From positions 1 to 64,000 of the forward strand of contig UCHV01000018.1 in the NCBI GenBank assembly GCA_900472395.1: DNA of 64,000 nt, in the 5' to 3' direction. This document shows, one piece after another, positions 9,816 through 20,446 of the stretch. The DNA comes from Hyphomicrobiales bacterium. GTDB lineage: Bacteria; Pseudomonadota; Alphaproteobacteria; Rhizobiales; Rhizobiaceae. The position numbers and the translations under genes were made by a program. The notes beneath the pieces are model-generated. The model was given only the letters and a program-made list of their open reading frames with translations, had not been told where the DNA came from and searched no databases. Position 1 is the first letter of the stretch; every line of letters begins with the position of its first letter.

Positions 9816-10772
9816 TCAGAGAAGCGATTTCAAATCGGCGAGCTTGTCGTTGACCAGCCAGCCGTAATAATTCTCTTCCGGCAGACCACCACGAGCCTTG
9901 AGTGCTGCGGCGCGCTGGGCCGAACCACCGGTATTATAAAGCGTGGCGGTGATGCCCGGGTTGTTGCTGATATCGACATTGGCAATCGACGAATAATCGT
10001 CAATCGAGCGGCGGATCGTGGCTGCCATATAGGCGAGCGACTTATCCGGATCCATGATGGCCCGATAGACCTCGCCGGCATCGTTTGCATCCAGTTTGGA
10101 ATAACCCGAGTTTCTGGCGACCATGTCCGACTGCATTAATGCCGTCAGAGGGTTGATCTGGCCAAGACCAAACGTTTGCCCGGCATAGAATGGCTGGAAG
10201 AAAACGGCGCTGAAACGATTGTCAGGATAGGAAATCTCCCCGACCCGGTTGCCGCGAAAGGTCTTTTCCCAGATGTTTTCCCGGCAGGACCAGAGACGGT
10301 AGGAATCGCTGATGCCGTTGCAGCTGGAAAATTCCGGACGGCCGACGAAATCAGCGATGCTTTCGTCCTTGTAGCCAAAGCGGAAACTGTTACCCGCATA
10401 AGCGGCAGCTTTTACGTAATAGCTCTGCAGCCGATCATAGGCATCCACATTATAAGTATGCTCGCCGACAATGGCGCCGATCATGTGAATGGGGTCGATG
10501 CCATAGGTCCGCGCTGTCGACTTGATCTTGGAGATCAGAGACTTGTCGGTCGCCAGAAGCTCGCGAATCTTGTCGTATTTGTCATCGAACGTGGTGCGGC
10601 CGGCGCGGGTGCGGCGAACCGATGCGCCCGGAATTTTCGGCTGTTCGATATTGCGATTGCCCGCAGGAACGACAGTATCCGCGAACGCCGGCGTCGACGC
10701 ACTCCACGCCAGCAAGGACAAAGTCAGAATGAAGCCTGCAAAGGCGGATTTACCGGTATGATATCGCAACAT
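9816..10772 (-). CDS. secreted DUF1402 family protein with lytic-transglycosylase-like motifs
   Basis: A 318-aa protein with a clear Sec signal peptide ('FILTLSLLAWSASTPAFA', cut near residue 31), so periplasmic. I recognise it as DUF1402, a family without an assigned function that I know mainly from Rhizobiales. Three motifs appear in the order seen in Slt/lysozyme-fold enzymes: Glu104 in 'MIGAIVGEHTYN', 'FGLGQINP' at 201-208 (compare GLMQI/GLGQ) and 'ATLYNTGG' at 276-283 (compare AAYNAG). This suggests peptidoglycan cleavage, which is my inference. It ends 36 bp upstream of the P450 start on the same strand. Confidence 0.8.
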   Translation of the reverse strand: MLRYHTGKSAFAGFILTLSLLAWSASTPAFADTVVPAGNRNIEQPKIPGASVRRTRAGRTTFDDKYDKIRELLATDKSLISKIKSTARTYGIDPIHMIGAIVGEHTYNVDAYDRLQSYYVKAAAYAGNSFRFGYKDESIADFVGRPEFSSCNGISDSYRLWSCRENIWEKTFRGNRVGEISYPDNRFSAVFFQPFYAGQTFGLGQINPLTALMQSDMVARNSGYSKLDANDAGEVYRAIMDPDKSLAYMAATIRRSIDDYSSIANVDISNNPGITATLYNTGGSAQRAAALKARGGLPEENYYGWLVNDKLADLKSLL

Positions 10773-10913
10773 TGTCTCCTGCCGATCGCTCGGCGATCCT
10801 GGGCGATCTGCGGAAGGAGCCAGCGTTTTTCAGTAAAACGCGCCCCCTTTACGTGAAAGGTAGGCGCGCTGTCGAGCTTTCAACGCTTAAAAAGCCATCA
10901 CAGTTTGAAGAGT

Positions 10914-10937
10914 GCAGCCGGACAGTGGCCCGGCTGC
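10914..10937 (-). terminator. possible terminator stem after hslU
   Basis: GCAGCCGG (10914-10921) pairs with CCGGCTGC (10930-10937), lying 9 bp beyond the hslU stop. On the minus strand the nearest T-tract is about 25 nt further on, so this is a weak or Rho-assisted terminator at best. Confidence 0.4.
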
Positions 10938-10945
10938 CACGCCTT

Positions 10946-12256
10946 TTACAGGATGTAACGCGACAGATCAGCGTCGGCCGCGATATCGCCGACATGCTTG
11001 CGCACGTATTCCGCATCTATTGTAATCGACGTGCCTCCCTGGTCCGGTGCCGTGAACGAGATTTCGTCCAGTACGCGCTCCATCACCGTCTGAAGGCGAC
11101 GCGCGCCGATGTTTTCGACCGACGAGTTCAGGTGAACAGCCACATCGGCCAGCGCGTCGATGGCATCATCGGTGAAGGTCAGGCTGACATCCTCCGTGCC
11201 CATCAGCGCCTTGTACTGACGGATCAGGCTGGCTTCGGTTTCCGTCAGGATGCGGCGGAAATCTTCCTTGACCAGCGGGCGAAGCTCGACTCGGATCGGC
11301 AGACGGCCCTGCAATTCCGGCAGGAGATCCGACGGCTTTGAAACGTGGAAGGCGCCCGACGCGATAAACAGGATATGGTCGGTTTTGACCGGGCCATATT
11401 TGGTCGACACGGTCGTGCCTTCGACCAGCGGCAACAGATCGCGCTGCACGCCTTCACGCGACACGCCGGCGCCCATGCCGCCATCACGCGCTGCGATCTT
11501 GTCGATCTCGTCGAGGAAGACGATGCCATCGTTTTCGACCGAACGCACGGCTTCACGCTGAATGACTTCATTGTCGATCAGCTTGTCGGATTCATCGCGG
11601 ATCAGTTCGCCATAGGATTTCTGCACGGTGGTGCGCACCTTCTTGGTGCGGCCGCCCATGGCCTTGCCGAACATTTCCGACAGGTTCAGGACACCTATAT
11701 TGGCGCCCGGCATGCCGGGAATTTCGAAGCCGCCAGGCATGCCCGAACCGGTATCGGCCACCTCGATATCGATTTCCTTGTCGTCCAGTTCGCCGGACCG
11801 CAGCTTCTTGCGGAAATTGTCACGCGTCGCGGGTGACGCGGTGGAACCGACCAGCGCGTCGAGTACACGTTCCTCGGCGCTCATATGCGCCTTGGCCTGC
11901 ACTTCCGAACGCTTCTTCTCACGCACCAAACCGATGCCGATCTCAACGAGGTCGCGGATGATCTGCTCGACATCGCGGCCGACATAACCGACCTCGGTAA
12001 ATTTCGTGGCTTCGACCTTGATGAAGGGCGCACCGGCGAGCTTTGCCAGACGGCGGGAAATTTCCGTCTTGCCGACGCCGGTCGGGCCGATCATCAGGAT
12101 GTTCTTGGGCATGACTTCGTCGCGCAGGCCCTCTTCAAGCTGCTGACGGCGCCAGCGGTTGCGCAGCGCGATCGCCACCGCACGCTTGGCTTCATGCTGA
12201 CCGATAATATAGCGATCGAGTTCGGAAACGGTTTCTCTGGGAGAAAAGTTGGTCAT
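10946..12256 (-). CDS. hslU: ATP-dependent protease ATPase subunit HslU
   Basis: A 436-aa AAA+ unfoldase of the HslUV (ClpYQ) protease. Walker [10 protein letters not shown] is at 57-65, Walker B is '[14 protein letters not shown]', and sensor regions and arginine finger follow. The C-terminal tail 'LSRYIL' is the segment that docks into HslV and opens its active sites. The I-domain lies between. It is downstream of hslV in the same direction with an 81-bp gap, so they are probably cotranscribed. Confidence 0.98.
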   Translation of the reverse strand: MTNFSPRETVSELDRYIIGQHEAKRAVAIALRNRWRRQQLEEGLRDEVMPKNILMIGPTGVGKTEISRRLAKLAGAPFIKVEATKFTEVGYVGRDVEQIIRDLVEIGIGLVREKKRSEVQAKAHMSAEERVLDALVGSTASPATRDNFRKKLRSGELDDKEIDIEVADTGSGMPGGFEIPGMPGANIGVLNLSEMFGKAMGGRTKKVRTTVQKSYGELIRDESDKLIDNEVIQREAVRSVENDGIVFLDEIDKIAARDGGMGAGVSREGVQRDLLPLVEGTTVSTKYGPVKTDHILFIASGAFHVSKPSDLLPELQGRLPIRVELRPLVKEDFRRILTETEASLIRQYKALMGTEDVSLTFTDDAIDALADVAVHLNSSVENIGARRLQTVMERVLDEISFTAPDQGGTSITIDAEYVRKHVGDIAADADLSRYIL

Positions 12257-12337
12257 TGTCGTCCTTTCGGCCCCCTATGGCTTCGGCCGTTGCGGCCCGG
12301 TGCCAAGGGTCCTTGGTCAATGTCGGTTGATAGGCGC

Positions 12338-12865
12338 TTATTCCGCGTCGAGGCTTTCGACCACGATGTTGTGGTTGGTATAGACGCAGATGTCGGCAGC
12401 GATTTCGAGCGCCGTCTTGGCAATGTCTTCAGCTGACTTGTCGGTATCCATCATCGCACGAGCCGCCGCAAAGGCGTAATTGCCGCCGGAACCGATGGCG
12501 ACCGTGCCATGTTCAGGCTCAAGCACATCCCCGTTGCCGGTGATCGCCAGCGTGATCGACTTGTCGGCCACCAGCATCATTGCTTCGAGATGGCGCAGAT
12601 ACCGGTCGGTGCGCCAGTCCTTCGCGAGTTCAACGGCTGCGCGCATCAGTTGTCCAGGATATTGTTCGAGCTTCTTCTCAAGCCGATCGAGAAGTGTGAA
12701 GGCATCCGCAGTCGCGCCCGCAAAACCTGCAATGACCTCACCGCCCTTGCCGATGCGCCGTACCTTGCGTGCGTTGCCCTTCATGACGGTCTGACCGAGG
12801 CTCACCTGGCCGTCACCAGCCATGATCACCTTTCCGCCCTTCCGCACCGTGATGATTGTTGTCAT
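12338..12865 (-). CDS. hslV: ATP-dependent protease peptidase subunit HslV
   Basis: A 175-aa proteasome-type peptidase. The start MTTI gives the catalytic Thr at position 2 after Met removal; the conserved '[16 protein letters not shown]' follows, as do the 'GSGGNYA' and alternating acidic/basic segments of HslV. It forms the double-hexamer core partnered by HslU. Its promoter lies in the 179-bp spacer shared with the divergent hisB. Heat-shock control is usual for hslVU, but I cannot point to a convincing RpoH promoter. Confidence 0.98.
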   Translation of the reverse strand: MTTIITVRKGGKVIMAGDGQVSLGQTVMKGNARKVRRIGKGGEVIAGFAGATADAFTLLDRLEKKLEQYPGQLMRAAVELAKDWRTDRYLRHLEAMMLVADKSITLAITGNGDVLEPEHGTVAIGSGGNYAFAAARAMMDTDKSAEDIAKTALEIAADICVYTNHNIVVESLDAE

Positions 12866-13044
12866 AAAAACACCTGTCTGCCCACTTGGATGGGCTCTTT
12901 GAATTCGGCCTTAATTGGTCGGTTGGGTTCTATGTAAGTGGGCAAATCGCGAATGCAAATGTGACGCTTTTATCGGTTAGCCGTTCTGGATATTTCCCCG
13001 TCCCCCTGATATGGAACCGCAACATTTCCAGTATGGAGCGTTCT

Positions 13045-13653
13045 ATGGCCGCCGCCAAAGACAGCCGAACCGCAACGGTTTCCCGCAAGACGAACGAGAC
13101 GGCGATTTCCGTTTCCGTCAATCTGGACGGTACTGGCACCTCGAAGATCAGCTCGGGTATCGGCTTCTTCGACCATATGCTGGAACAGCTCAGCCGCCAT
13201 TCTCTGATCGATATGGAGATCGACGTGAAGGGCGACCTGCATATCGACGATCACCATTCGGTCGAAGATACCGGCATAGCCATCGGCCAGGCGATTTCCA
13301 AGGCGCTCGGCGACCGTCGCGGCATCACCCGTTATGCCTCGCTTGATCTGGCCATGGACGAGACGATGACCAAGGCTGCCGTCGATCTGTCCGGCCGCCC
13401 TTTCCTCGTCTGGAACGTCGCCTTCAGCGCCCCCAAGATCGGCACATTTGATACCGAACTCGTGCGCGAATTTTTTCAGGCACTTGCCCAGAATGCCGGC
13501 ATCACACTGCATGTTCTGAACCATTACGGCGCCAACAACCACCATATCGCCGAGACCTGCTTCAAGGCAGTGGCTCGGGTGCTGCGCACCGCGACCGAAA
13601 TCGACGCGCGTCAGGCCGACCGCGTACCATCCACCAAGGGAACGCTCGTCTGA
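13045..13653 (+). CDS. hisB: imidazoleglycerol-phosphate dehydratase
   Basis: About 202 aa, a monofunctional HisB (no phosphatase domain, as usual in alphaproteobacteria). It performs the sixth step of histidine synthesis. The metal-binding signatures '[14 protein letters not shown]', '[15 protein letters not shown]' and '[16 protein letters not shown]' are complete. ATG 13045 follows a GGAG site and fits family length; the open frame extends to 12886. First gene of the his operon, transcribed away from hslVU. Confidence 0.97.
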   Translation: MAAAKDSRTATVSRKTNETAISVSVNLDGTGTSKISSGIGFFDHMLEQLSRHSLIDMEIDVKGDLHIDDHHSVEDTGIAIGQAISKALGDRRGITRYASLDLAMDETMTKAAVDLSGRPFLVWNVAFSAPKIGTFDTELVREFFQALAQNAGITLHVLNHYGANNHHIAETCFKAVARVLRTATEIDARQADRVPSTKGTLV

Positions 13654-13673
13654 TCGGGCCTTAAGGAGGTTTC

Positions 13674-14156
13674 GTGATCAGCTATACCGTATTGACGCCA
13701 CCTGATGGAGCTGACCGGGATCACGCATCGACGCTTTTTATCGCCGATCGTTTTGTCTTGTCAGCACTTCTTCTGCCGTGGATCTGGCTTCTGTCGCGTC
13801 GCATGTGGTTTGCGGCTTTTGTGATCTTCGTTGCCGAATGCTTTGCGATTTTCCTCATCCGCCAGCCGGGACTTGGTGCAGCAGGGATACTGACAATCCT
13901 CGCCATCCATGCGTTGGTTGCGCTTGAAGGCGGCAATCTCCATATCCGCCATCTGATTGGCGGCGGCTGGCATGTGGCAGGATTGGAAACGGCACCGGAT
14001 CTGGCAACGGCCGAAGACATGTTCTTCGCGGGCCTGCCTGAACCGGTAGAAACGCCCCTGCCCTCGGCATCCGATTGGGCCAAACCGAACTCTTCATCGA
14101 CACAAGGCTGGAGCGCACCTGCGTTTGGCCTTTTTGACAATACTGGAGCACGCTGA
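13674..14156 (+). CDS. DUF2628 domain membrane protein
   Basis: A 160-aa protein with a GTG start and an AAGGAGG ribosome site. Two or three hydrophobic helices occupy residues about 25-85 (for example '[14 protein letters not shown]'), followed by a soluble Pro/Ser-rich tail. It resembles DUF2628, a small inner-membrane family of unknown function. It is embedded between hisB and hisH, and its stop overlaps the hisH start by one base (TGATG), so it is translated with the histidine operon. A direct part in histidine synthesis is not indicated. Confidence 0.75.
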   Translation: MISYTVLTPPDGADRDHASTLFIADRFVLSALLLPWIWLLSRRMWFAAFVIFVAECFAIFLIRQPGLGAAGILTILAIHALVALEGGNLHIRHLIGGGWHVAGLETAPDLATAEDMFFAGLPEPVETPLPSASDWAKPNSSSTQGWSAPAFGLFDNTGAR

Positions 14157-14806
14157 TGCGCGTTGCCATCATAGACTACGGGTCGGGAAATCTCAGATCC
14201 GCCACCAAGGCATTCGAGCGCGCTGCGCGAGAGGCCGGCATAAACGCGGTGATCGACCTGACCGACAAGCCCGAAGCAGTCGCCTCGGCCGACCGGATCG
14301 TGTTGCCCGGCGTCGGTGCCTACGCTGACTGCCGCGCTGGTCTTGCTGCTGTCGACGGCATGCACGAGGCATTGCTGGAGGTAGTGGAGAAAAAGGCACA
14401 TCCCTTCCTTGGCATCTGCGTCGGTATGCAGTTGATGTCGTCGCGTGGTCTTGAAAAGACGGTCACTGAAGGTTTCGGCTGGATCGATGGCGATGTCGTC
14501 GAGATGACGCCGTCTGATCGGGGCCTGAAAATTCCGCAGATCGGATGGAATACGCTGGATTTGAGAACGAGCCACCCGATCTTTGACGGTATCCCGACAG
14601 GTTCGGACGGGCTGCATGCCTATTTCGTGCATTCCTACCATCTTGCCGCGCGCAACAGCCACGACGTCATCGCCACCACGAATTACGGTGGCGCGATGAC
14701 CGCCTTTGTCGGCCGCGACAACATGGTCGGCTCGCAATTCCACCCGGAGAAGAGCCAGGCGCTTGGCCTCGCCCTTATTGCCAACTTCATGAAATGGGCT
14801 CCGTGA
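14156..14806 (+). CDS. hisH: imidazole glycerol phosphate synthase, glutaminase subunit HisH
   Basis: 216 aa, class I glutamine amidotransferase. The nucleophile Cys is in '[10 protein letters not shown]', and the His/Glu pair is in 'SQFHPEKSQ'. It supplies ammonia to HisF. Start and stop are each coupled by one-base TGATG overlaps, with the DUF2628 gene before and hisA after. Confidence 0.97.
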   Translation: MRVAIIDYGSGNLRSATKAFERAAREAGINAVIDLTDKPEAVASADRIVLPGVGAYADCRAGLAAVDGMHEALLEVVEKKAHPFLGICVGMQLMSSRGLEKTVTEGFGWIDGDVVEMTPSDRGLKIPQIGWNTLDLRTSHPIFDGIPTGSDGLHAYFVHSYHLAARNSHDVIATTNYGGAMTAFVGRDNMVGSQFHPEKSQALGLALIANFMKWAP

Positions 14807-15549
14807 TGATCCTTTTCCCGGCTATCGACCTCAAGGACGGCCAGTGTGTGCGCCTGAAACTCGGCGACATGGAGCAGGCCACCGTTTACAACACCGATCC
14901 CGGCGCACAGGCCAAAGCCTTTGAAGACCAGGGGTTCGAATGGTTGCACGTGGTCGATCTCAATGGCGCCTTTGCCGGCGAGACGGTCAATGGCGCTGCC
15001 GTCGATGCGATCCTGAAGGCCACCAAGAACCCGGTGCAGCTGGGTGGCGGTATCCGGACCCTCGATCATATCGAGGCATGGCTTTCACGCGGGCTTGCTC
15101 GCGTCATTCTCGGCACCGTTGCCGTACGCGATCCGAACCTCGTGATCGAAGCCTGCAAGCGTTTTCCCGGTCAGGTCGCCGTCGGCATCGATGCCAAGGG
15201 CGGCAAGGTAGCGGTGGAAGGCTGGGCGGAAGCCTCTGAGCTGGGTGTCATCGAACTGGCGAAAAAATTCGAAGGGGCTGGCGTTTCGGCGATCATCTAC
15301 ACCGACATCGACCGTGACGGCATTCTGGCTGGCATCAACTGGGCATCCACGCTGGAACTTGCAGATGCTGTTGCCATTCCGGTGATCGCTTCGGGTGGCC
15401 TTGCTTCCATGGACGATATCCATCGCATGCTGGAGCCGGATGCGGCAAAGCTTGAGGGCGCGATTTCCGGTCGTGCGCTTTATGACGGCCGTATCAACCC
15501 GGATGAAGCGCTGGCTTTGATCCAAGCGGCCAAGGGAGCAAAGGCATGA
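14806..15549 (+). CDS. hisA: phosphoribosylformimino-5-aminoimidazole carboxamide ribotide isomerase
   Basis: 247-aa (beta/alpha)8-barrel isomerase. The start '[17 protein letters not shown]' carries the N-terminal catalytic Asp, and the second half has '[10 protein letters not shown]' with the second catalytic Asp and phosphate-binding 'IASGGLAS'. ATG 14806 is used, overlapping the hisH stop by one base. Its stop overlaps hisF by 4 bp (ATGA). Confidence 0.97.
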   Translation: MILFPAIDLKDGQCVRLKLGDMEQATVYNTDPGAQAKAFEDQGFEWLHVVDLNGAFAGETVNGAAVDAILKATKNPVQLGGGIRTLDHIEAWLSRGLARVILGTVAVRDPNLVIEACKRFPGQVAVGIDAKGGKVAVEGWAEASELGVIELAKKFEGAGVSAIIYTDIDRDGILAGINWASTLELADAVAIPVIASGGLASMDDIHRMLEPDAAKLEGAISGRALYDGRINPDEALALIQAAKGAKA

Positions 15550-16334
15550 CCCTCAAGGCGCGCGTGATCCCCTGCCTCGACGTCAAGGACGGTCGTGTAG
15601 TCAAAGGCGTCAACTTCGTCGACCTGATCGATGCCGGTGACCCGGTGGAAGCCGCAAAGGCTTACGATGCAGCCGGTGCCGATGAGCTTTGCTTCCTCGA
15701 TATCACCGCATCCTCGGACAATCGCGACACGATTTTCGATGTCGTGGCCCGTACAGCCGATCACTGCTTCATGCCGCTGACGGTTGGCGGTGGTGTTCGT
15801 GCCGTAGGCGATATCCGCAAGCTGCTGCTGGCCGGTGCAGACAAGGTGTCCATCAACTCTGCGGCTGTCAACAATCCGGATTTCGTGGCCGAAGCCGCTG
15901 ACAAGTTCGGCAACCAGTGCATCGTCGTGTCCATTGATGCGAAGCGTCGCCTGACGCAGTCGGTTGGCGGGGACAACCGCAGTGAATGGGAAATCTACAC
16001 GCATGGTGGCCGTAACGCGACGGGCATTGATGCTGTCGAGTTTGCTGCCCGAATGGTGGAACGTGGTGCCGGTGAACTGCTGGTGACCTCAATGGACCGC
16101 GATGGAACCAAAGTCGGCTATGATCTGGAACTGACCCGGGCCATTGCAGATGCCGTTCGTGTCCCTGTCATCGCCTCGGGTGGCGTCGGCACGCTGGACG
16201 ATCTCGTTGCCGGCGTGAAGGAGGGCCATGCAACCGCAGTGCTCGCGGCGTCGATTTTCCACTTCGGCACCTATACGATCGGTGAGGCGAAGCGCTATAT
16301 GGCCGATCATGGCATTGCCATGAGACTGGACTGA
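15546..16334 (+). CDS. hisF: imidazole glycerol phosphate synthase, cyclase subunit HisF
   Basis: 262-aa (beta/alpha)8 barrel homologous to HisA. The N-terminal '[19 protein letters not shown]' and '[16 protein letters not shown]' supply the two catalytic aspartates. With HisH it makes ImGP and AICAR. It overlaps hisA by an ATGA junction. Confidence 0.98.
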   Translation: MTLKARVIPCLDVKDGRVVKGVNFVDLIDAGDPVEAAKAYDAAGADELCFLDITASSDNRDTIFDVVARTADHCFMPLTVGGGVRAVGDIRKLLLAGADKVSINSAAVNNPDFVAEAADKFGNQCIVVSIDAKRRLTQSVGGDNRSEWEIYTHGGRNATGIDAVEFAARMVERGAGELLVTSMDRDGTKVGYDLELTRAIADAVRVPVIASGGVGTLDDLVAGVKEGHATAVLAASIFHFGTYTIGEAKRYMADHGIAMRLD

Positions 16335-16346
16335 CGGGAGGCAGAC

Positions 16347-16670
16347 TTGGGCGGATTTTCTTTGAGCGATCTGGAAAGGATCGTGGCTGAGCGCGCCAAC
16401 GCGTCGCCGGACCAATCTTGGACGGCGAAGCTGGTGGCAGCTGGGCAGACGAAGGCGGCCAAGAAGCTCGGCGAGGAAGCGACGGAAACGGTGATTGCCG
16501 CAGTCGCGCAGGACCGCAAGGACCTCGTGTCAGAGAGCGCCGATCTCATCTATCATCTTTTGGTCGTATTGAAGATTGCCGACATCCCGTTGCAGGATGT
16601 GCTGGATGAACTCCAGCGTCGGACCGTCCAGTCCGGCCTTCAGGAAAAGGCGAGCCGTCAACCATCATGA
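16347..16670 (+). CDS. hisE: phosphoribosyl-ATP pyrophosphatase
   Basis: A 107-aa all-alpha MazG-like pyrophosphohydrolase for the second step of histidine synthesis. The core '[14 protein letters not shown]' and '[14 protein letters not shown]' carry the metal-binding acidic residues. It starts with TTG, supported by GGGAGG about 6 nt upstream; no ATG is suitably placed. The hisI activity is not fused and must be elsewhere. Its stop overlaps coaA by ATGA. Confidence 0.95.
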   Translation: MGGFSLSDLERIVAERANASPDQSWTAKLVAAGQTKAAKKLGEEATETVIAAVAQDRKDLVSESADLIYHLLVVLKIADIPLQDVLDELQRRTVQSGLQEKASRQPS

Positions 16671-17656
16671 TCAGTGCGCCGCAGACCGCCGAGGCATTTG
16701 AGGTCGGCATGACATCGGAATTTTATTCGCCCTATCACCACTTCACCGCGGATGAATGGGCAAAATTCCGGGCAGGCACACCACTGACCTTGAAGTCCGA
16801 GGAAATATCCCGGCTGCGCTCCCTCGACGACCCAATCGATATCGATGAAGTGCGCCGCATCTACCTGTCGCTATCGCGCCTTCTTTCCTCGCATGTCGAA
16901 GCTTCCCAGTTGCTGTTCCAGCAGCGCAACCGCTTCCTTAGCCTTTCGGACATCACCAAGACGCCGTTTATCATCGGAATTGCCGGCTCAGTGGCTGTCG
17001 GAAAATCGACCACGGCCCGCATCCTGAAGGAATTGCTGGCGCGGTGGCCTTCCAGCCCGAAAGTGGATCTGATCACCACCGACGGCTTTCTTTACCCCAA
17101 CGCCATTCTTCAGCGTGAAGACCTGATGGAGCGCAAGGGTTTTCCGGAAAGCTACGATGTCGGTGCCATCCTACGCTTTCTTTCTGCCATCAAGGCCGGC
17201 GAGCCGAATGTGCAGGCGCCACGGTATTCTCACCTGACCTACGACGTTCTGCCCGACGAGTTCACCACCGTCGATCGCCCCGATATTCTGATCTTCGAAG
17301 GTATCAATGTCCTGCAGTCGCGCGCGCTGCCGACAGACGGAAAAATCATCCCGATTGTCTCCGATTTCTTTGATTTTTCGATTTATATCGACGCCGACGA
17401 GGACCGGATTCACGACTGGTATGTGCAACGCTTCATGAGGCTGCGCGATACGGCTTTCCGCGACCCGACATCGTTCTTCAAGAAATACGCCGCTATCGAC
17501 GCGGATGCAGCGTTGGCAGTTGCCGAAAACCTTTGGCAGAGCATCAATCTGAAAAACCTGCGTCAGAACATCCTGCCGACACGACCACGTGCCGATCTCA
17601 TTCTGCGCAAGGGACGCGATCATTTTATCGAAACGGTTTCACTCAGGAAACTTTAG
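16667..17656 (+). CDS. coaA: type I pantothenate kinase
   Basis: 329 aa, the first enzyme of coenzyme A synthesis. The P-loop '[17 protein letters not shown]' and the PanK-I segments 'TTDGFLYPN', '[12 protein letters not shown]' and '[12 protein letters not shown]' are intact. The start at 16667 overlaps hisE (ATGA); a later in-frame Met at 16709 cannot be excluded. Coupling to the his operon suggests cotranscription. The last gene of this plus-strand run, convergent with alkB. Confidence 0.96.
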   Translation: MISAPQTAEAFEVGMTSEFYSPYHHFTADEWAKFRAGTPLTLKSEEISRLRSLDDPIDIDEVRRIYLSLSRLLSSHVEASQLLFQQRNRFLSLSDITKTPFIIGIAGSVAVGKSTTARILKELLARWPSSPKVDLITTDGFLYPNAILQREDLMERKGFPESYDVGAILRFLSAIKAGEPNVQAPRYSHLTYDVLPDEFTTVDRPDILIFEGINVLQSRALPTDGKIIPIVSDFFDFSIYIDADEDRIHDWYVQRFMRLRDTAFRDPTSFFKKYAAIDADAALAVAENLWQSINLKNLRQNILPTRPRADLILRKGRDHFIETVSLRKL

Positions 17657-17667
17657 CAGATCGACCG

Positions 17668-18279
17668 TCACGGATTGACCCGTCGCAGCGTCAGATTGAT
17701 ACGGCCGCCATTTTTCAGAAGCGTCGAAGTGCCGGCATAAATACGGTCCACGCCGTGAAACGCCAATCGCCCCTCACCGCCCAAAAGTACGATATCGCCG
17801 CTTGAAAGCCTGAACGAGCCGGTCGGTGTCTTGCGATCCAAGCCTCCGACGCGGAAAAGGCAGGTATTGCCAAGCGAGATGGATAGAACCGGCGCCTCGA
17901 ATGCGTTTTCGTCCTTGTCCTGATGCAGGCCCATCTTGGCATCGTCGGCATAAAAATTGACGAGGCAGGCTTCGGGCGGTTTTGGATAACCGGCCAGCTT
18001 TTTCCAGAGCTCCAAAAGCTCAGTCGGCATGGCAGGCCAGGGTTTTTCGGTTACCGGATGAATCGGCTGATAACGATAGCCCTGCGCCTTGTCCGTTACC
18101 CAGCCGAGGGAGCCGCAATTGGTCATGCGAACAGACATCGGCTTGCCGGTGCCGGGCATGACAGGCACATATAGCGGCGCCTCGGCAACGATCTGGCGGA
18201 TAACCTCCACCAGATGCTCCTGCGCCACACGATCAAGATACCCCGGCAGGTGTTTTATTCCATTCTGCAATGTCGCCAC
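17668..18279 (-). CDS. alkB: AlkB-type alpha-ketoglutarate-dependent dioxygenase
   Basis: About 203 aa from GTG 18279, which has a GAGGAGGA ribosome site; the frame is open to 18324. Fe(II) ligands are His119 and Asp121 in 'MGLHQDKDE' and His175 in 'LAFHGVDR'; the 2-oxoglutarate arginines are in 'RINLTLRRV' (193 and 199). 'CLVNFYADDAKMG' is typical of AlkB. It removes alkyl groups from DNA or RNA bases by oxidative demethylation. It starts 22 bp after the arfB stop, so the two are likely cotranscribed. Confidence 0.92.
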   Translation of the reverse strand: MATLQNGIKHLPGYLDRVAQEHLVEVIRQIVAEAPLYVPVMPGTGKPMSVRMTNCGSLGWVTDKAQGYRYQPIHPVTEKPWPAMPTELLELWKKLAGYPKPPEACLVNFYADDAKMGLHQDKDENAFEAPVLSISLGNTCLFRVGGLDRKTPTGSFRLSSGDIVLLGGEGRLAFHGVDRIYAGTSTLLKNGGRINLTLRRVNP

Positions 18280-18301
18280 GAGATTCCTCCTCGACACGCA
18301 A

Positions 18302-18736
18302 TCAATCGCCCGCGGGACGACCACGCATCTTCTTCACCTCCGAACGTCCGGATTTCGCCTTCAGGCGACGTTCGACAGAACCTTTGGTCGGCTTTGTCGC
18401 CTTGCGTGGCGGTGGCGGTGGTTTGGCGGCTTCGAGAATCAATTCCTTGAGCCGCTCCCTCGCCTCCTCGCGATTGCGATCCTGGCTCCTCGACCGGCTG
18501 GCCTCGATCATGAGTGTGCCGTCCTTGGAGACACGCCGTCCACCCAGCCGCAAGGCGTTATCCTTCACCCGATCCGGCAGAGAAGGTGAATTGGCGATGT
18601 TGAAGAACAGTTGGACGGCCGTAGAGACCTTATTGACGTGTTGGCCGCCGGCACCACCTGCAAGCACGAACTGCTCGGTCAACTCCCATCCTGCGATGGT
18701 GATGCGATGATTGATGATAAGGGGGGCGCTGGCCAT
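18302..18736 (-). CDS. arfB: alternative ribosome-rescue factor ArfB (class I release-factor-like)
   Basis: 144 aa. The GGQ motif at 30-32 lies in 'VLAGGAGGQHVNKVSTAV', the peptidyl-tRNA hydrolysing element of class I release factors. There is no codon-recognition domain. A long basic C-terminal tail (Lys/Arg-rich from about residue 105) is the part that enters the empty mRNA channel in ArfB/YaeJ. It rescues stalled ribosomes. It lies upstream of alkB and about 100 bp downstream of pckA. Confidence 0.93.
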   Translation of the reverse strand: MASAPLIINHRITIAGWELTEQFVLAGGAGGQHVNKVSTAVQLFFNIANSPSLPDRVKDNALRLGGRRVSKDGTLMIEASRSRSQDRNREEARERLKELILEAAKPPPPPRKATKPTKGSVERRLKAKSGRSEVKKMRGRPAGD

Positions 18737-18774
18737 GTCTGTCTCCGACCCTCTCTTCCCACAAACCCGCCATT

Positions 18775-18809
18775 AAGAAAACCGCCGGCATCGAAATCGA
18801 TACCGGCGG
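18775..18809 (-). terminator. terminator after pckA
   Basis: CCGCCGG (18782-18788) and CCGGCGG (18803-18809) form the outer stem, extended by inner ATCGA/TCGAT pairs. Read on the minus strand it is followed by TTTTCTT at 18775-18781, 27 bp after the pckA stop. Confidence 0.85.
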
Positions 18810-18814
18810 CTGAT

Positions 18815-18830
18815 TGTTCCACGTGAATCA
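18815..18830. other. parS-like site downstream of pckA
   Basis: The 16-mer TGTTCCACGTGAATCA differs from the parS palindrome TGTTTCACGTGAAACA at two positions. It lies between the pckA stop and its terminator, about 45 kb from parA, and is the outermost candidate of the parS set in this window. Confidence 0.5.
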
Positions 18831-18835
18831 GGAAT

Positions 18836-20446
18836 TTATTCCGCAGCGATCAGTGCGCCCGGGGCAGCATCGCGAACCTTACTGTCGACATGATCCTCGA
18901 ACTTGGCAAAGTTGCTGATGAACATCGCCACCAGCTTGGCTGCCTGCTGGTCGTAAGCGATGCCATCGCTCCAGGTCGAACGCGGATCGAGGATGCTCGT
19001 GTCCACTCCCGGAACTGCAACAGGAACGGCGAAGCCGAAATTGGCATCGGTGCGGAATTCGGCGCTCTTCAGGCTGCCGTTCAAGGCAGACGTCAGCAGA
19101 GCGCGGGTTTCCTTGATCGGCATGCGACGGCCTCTGCCGTAGGCTCCGCCAGTCCAGCCGGTATTGACCAGCCAGCAATCGACGCCGTGACGATCGATCA
19201 GATCACGCAGCAGATTGCCGTATTCGGTCGGATGACGCGGCATGAACGGTGCGCCGAAGCAGGTCGAGAAGGTTGCTTCCGGTTCCTTGACGCCCTTTTC
19301 CGTGCCCGCAACCTTGGCGGTGTAACCCGACAGGAAGTGGTACATGGCCTGTTCCGGCGTCAGCTTTGCAATCGGCGGCAAGACACCGAAAGCATCGGCT
19401 GTCAGCATGATGATTGTCTTAGGATGCGGAGCGATGCCGGTCTTCGAGGCATTCGGAATGAAATGCAGCGGATAAGCGCTACGGGTATTTTCCGTCAGCG
19501 AATTATCGTCGAAATTCGGAACGCGGTTTTCGTCGAGAACGACGTTTTCCAGCACGGTGCCAAAACGACGGGTGGCGGCGTAGATTTCCGGTTCTGCTTC
19601 GGCCGAAAGCTTTATGGCCTTGGCATAGCAGCCACCTTCGAAGTTGAAGATGCCGTTTTCGCCCCAGCCATGCTCGTCGTCGCCGATCAGTGTGCGGTTC
19701 GGATCTGCCGACAACGTTGTCTTGCCGGTACCCGACAGGCCGAAGAACACGGCGGCGTCACCATCCGGGCCAACATTGGCCGAGCAGTGCATCGGCATGA
19801 CGCCCTTTTCGGGCAGAAGGTAGTTGAGGACGGTGAACACCGACTTCTTGTTTTCACCAGCGTAGGATGTGCCACCGATCAGGACCAGACCGTTGGTCAG
19901 GTCGCAGGCGATAACCGTTTCCGAGCGGCAGCCGTGGCGGGCCGGATCGGCCTTGAAGCTTGGCAGGTTCACGATCGTCAGTTTCGGCAGAAAGCCCGAC
20001 AGCGTGTTGCGATCCGGACGGATCAGCAGATTGCGGATGAACAGCGCATGCCAGGCGAACTCGGTAACGACGCGAGTCGGCAGTGCATTTTCAGCATCGG
20101 CGCCGCCGACAAGGTCCTGCACATAGAGGTTCTTTCCTGCCGCGTGCGCAAACATGTCCTTGCGCAGCAACTCGAAATGTTCCGGCGAAAGCGGCTTGTT
20201 GTTGTCCCACCAGATCTGACCATCGGTCTTGGCATCACGGACGACAAACTTGTCCTTCGGCGAGCGGCCGGTGTGCTGACCGGTGACGGCGCGAAGGGCA
20301 CCGTCGATGGTCAGTTCAGCCTCCTTGTTGTGGAGAGCGGCTTCGTAAAGCTCGGTCTCGATCAGGTTATAGCGGACGCTCGAAGCGCCGGAGAGGCCAA
20401 TAACCTCTACACTATTCGCCGGATTGTGAAGTCCGATCTGCTCCAT
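18836..20446 (-). CDS. pckA: phosphoenolpyruvate carboxykinase (ATP)
   Basis: 536 aa, ATP-dependent PEPCK for gluconeogenesis (oxaloacetate + ATP to PEP + CO2 + ADP). Motifs: '[13 protein letters not shown]', kinase-1 P-loop '[14 protein letters not shown]', kinase-2 '[24 protein letters not shown]' and 'RTRSAYP'-type 'NTRSAYPL'. It is divergent from chvI across a 331-bp AT-rich region with operator-like repeats. In Sinorhizobium, pckA is repressed by a LacI-type regulator and needed for growth on C4-dicarboxylates; the neighbourhood here fits that setting. Confidence 0.98.
   Translation of the reverse strand: MEQIGLHNPANSVEVIGLSGASSVRYNLIETELYEAALHNKEAELTIDGALRAVTGQHTGRSPKDKFVVRDAKTDGQIWWDNNKPLSPEHFELLRKDMFAHAAGKNLYVQDLVGGADAENALPTRVVTEFAWHALFIRNLLIRPDRNTLSGFLPKLTIVNLPSFKADPARHGCRSETVIACDLTNGLVLIGGTSYAGENKKSVFTVLNYLLPEKGVMPMHCSANVGPDGDAAVFFGLSGTGKTTLSADPNRTLIGDDEHGWGENGIFNFEGGCYAKAIKLSAEAEPEIYAATRRFGTVLENVVLDENRVPNFDDNSLTENTRSAYPLHFIPNASKTGIAPHPKTIIMLTADAFGVLPPIAKLTPEQAMYHFLSGYTAKVAGTEKGVKEPEATFSTCFGAPFMPRHPTEYGNLLRDLIDRHGVDCWLVNTGWTGGAYGRGRRMPIKETRALLTSALNGSLKSAEFRTDANFGFAVPVAVPGVDTSILDPRSTWSDGIAYDQQAAKLVAMFISNFAKFEDHVDSKVRDAAPGALIAAE

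Noticed and set aside
12866-13044. Heat-shock (RpoH) promoter for hslVU in the hslV-hisB gap
   Set aside because: No pair of hexamers with correct spacing was convincing by eye, so no site is claimed.
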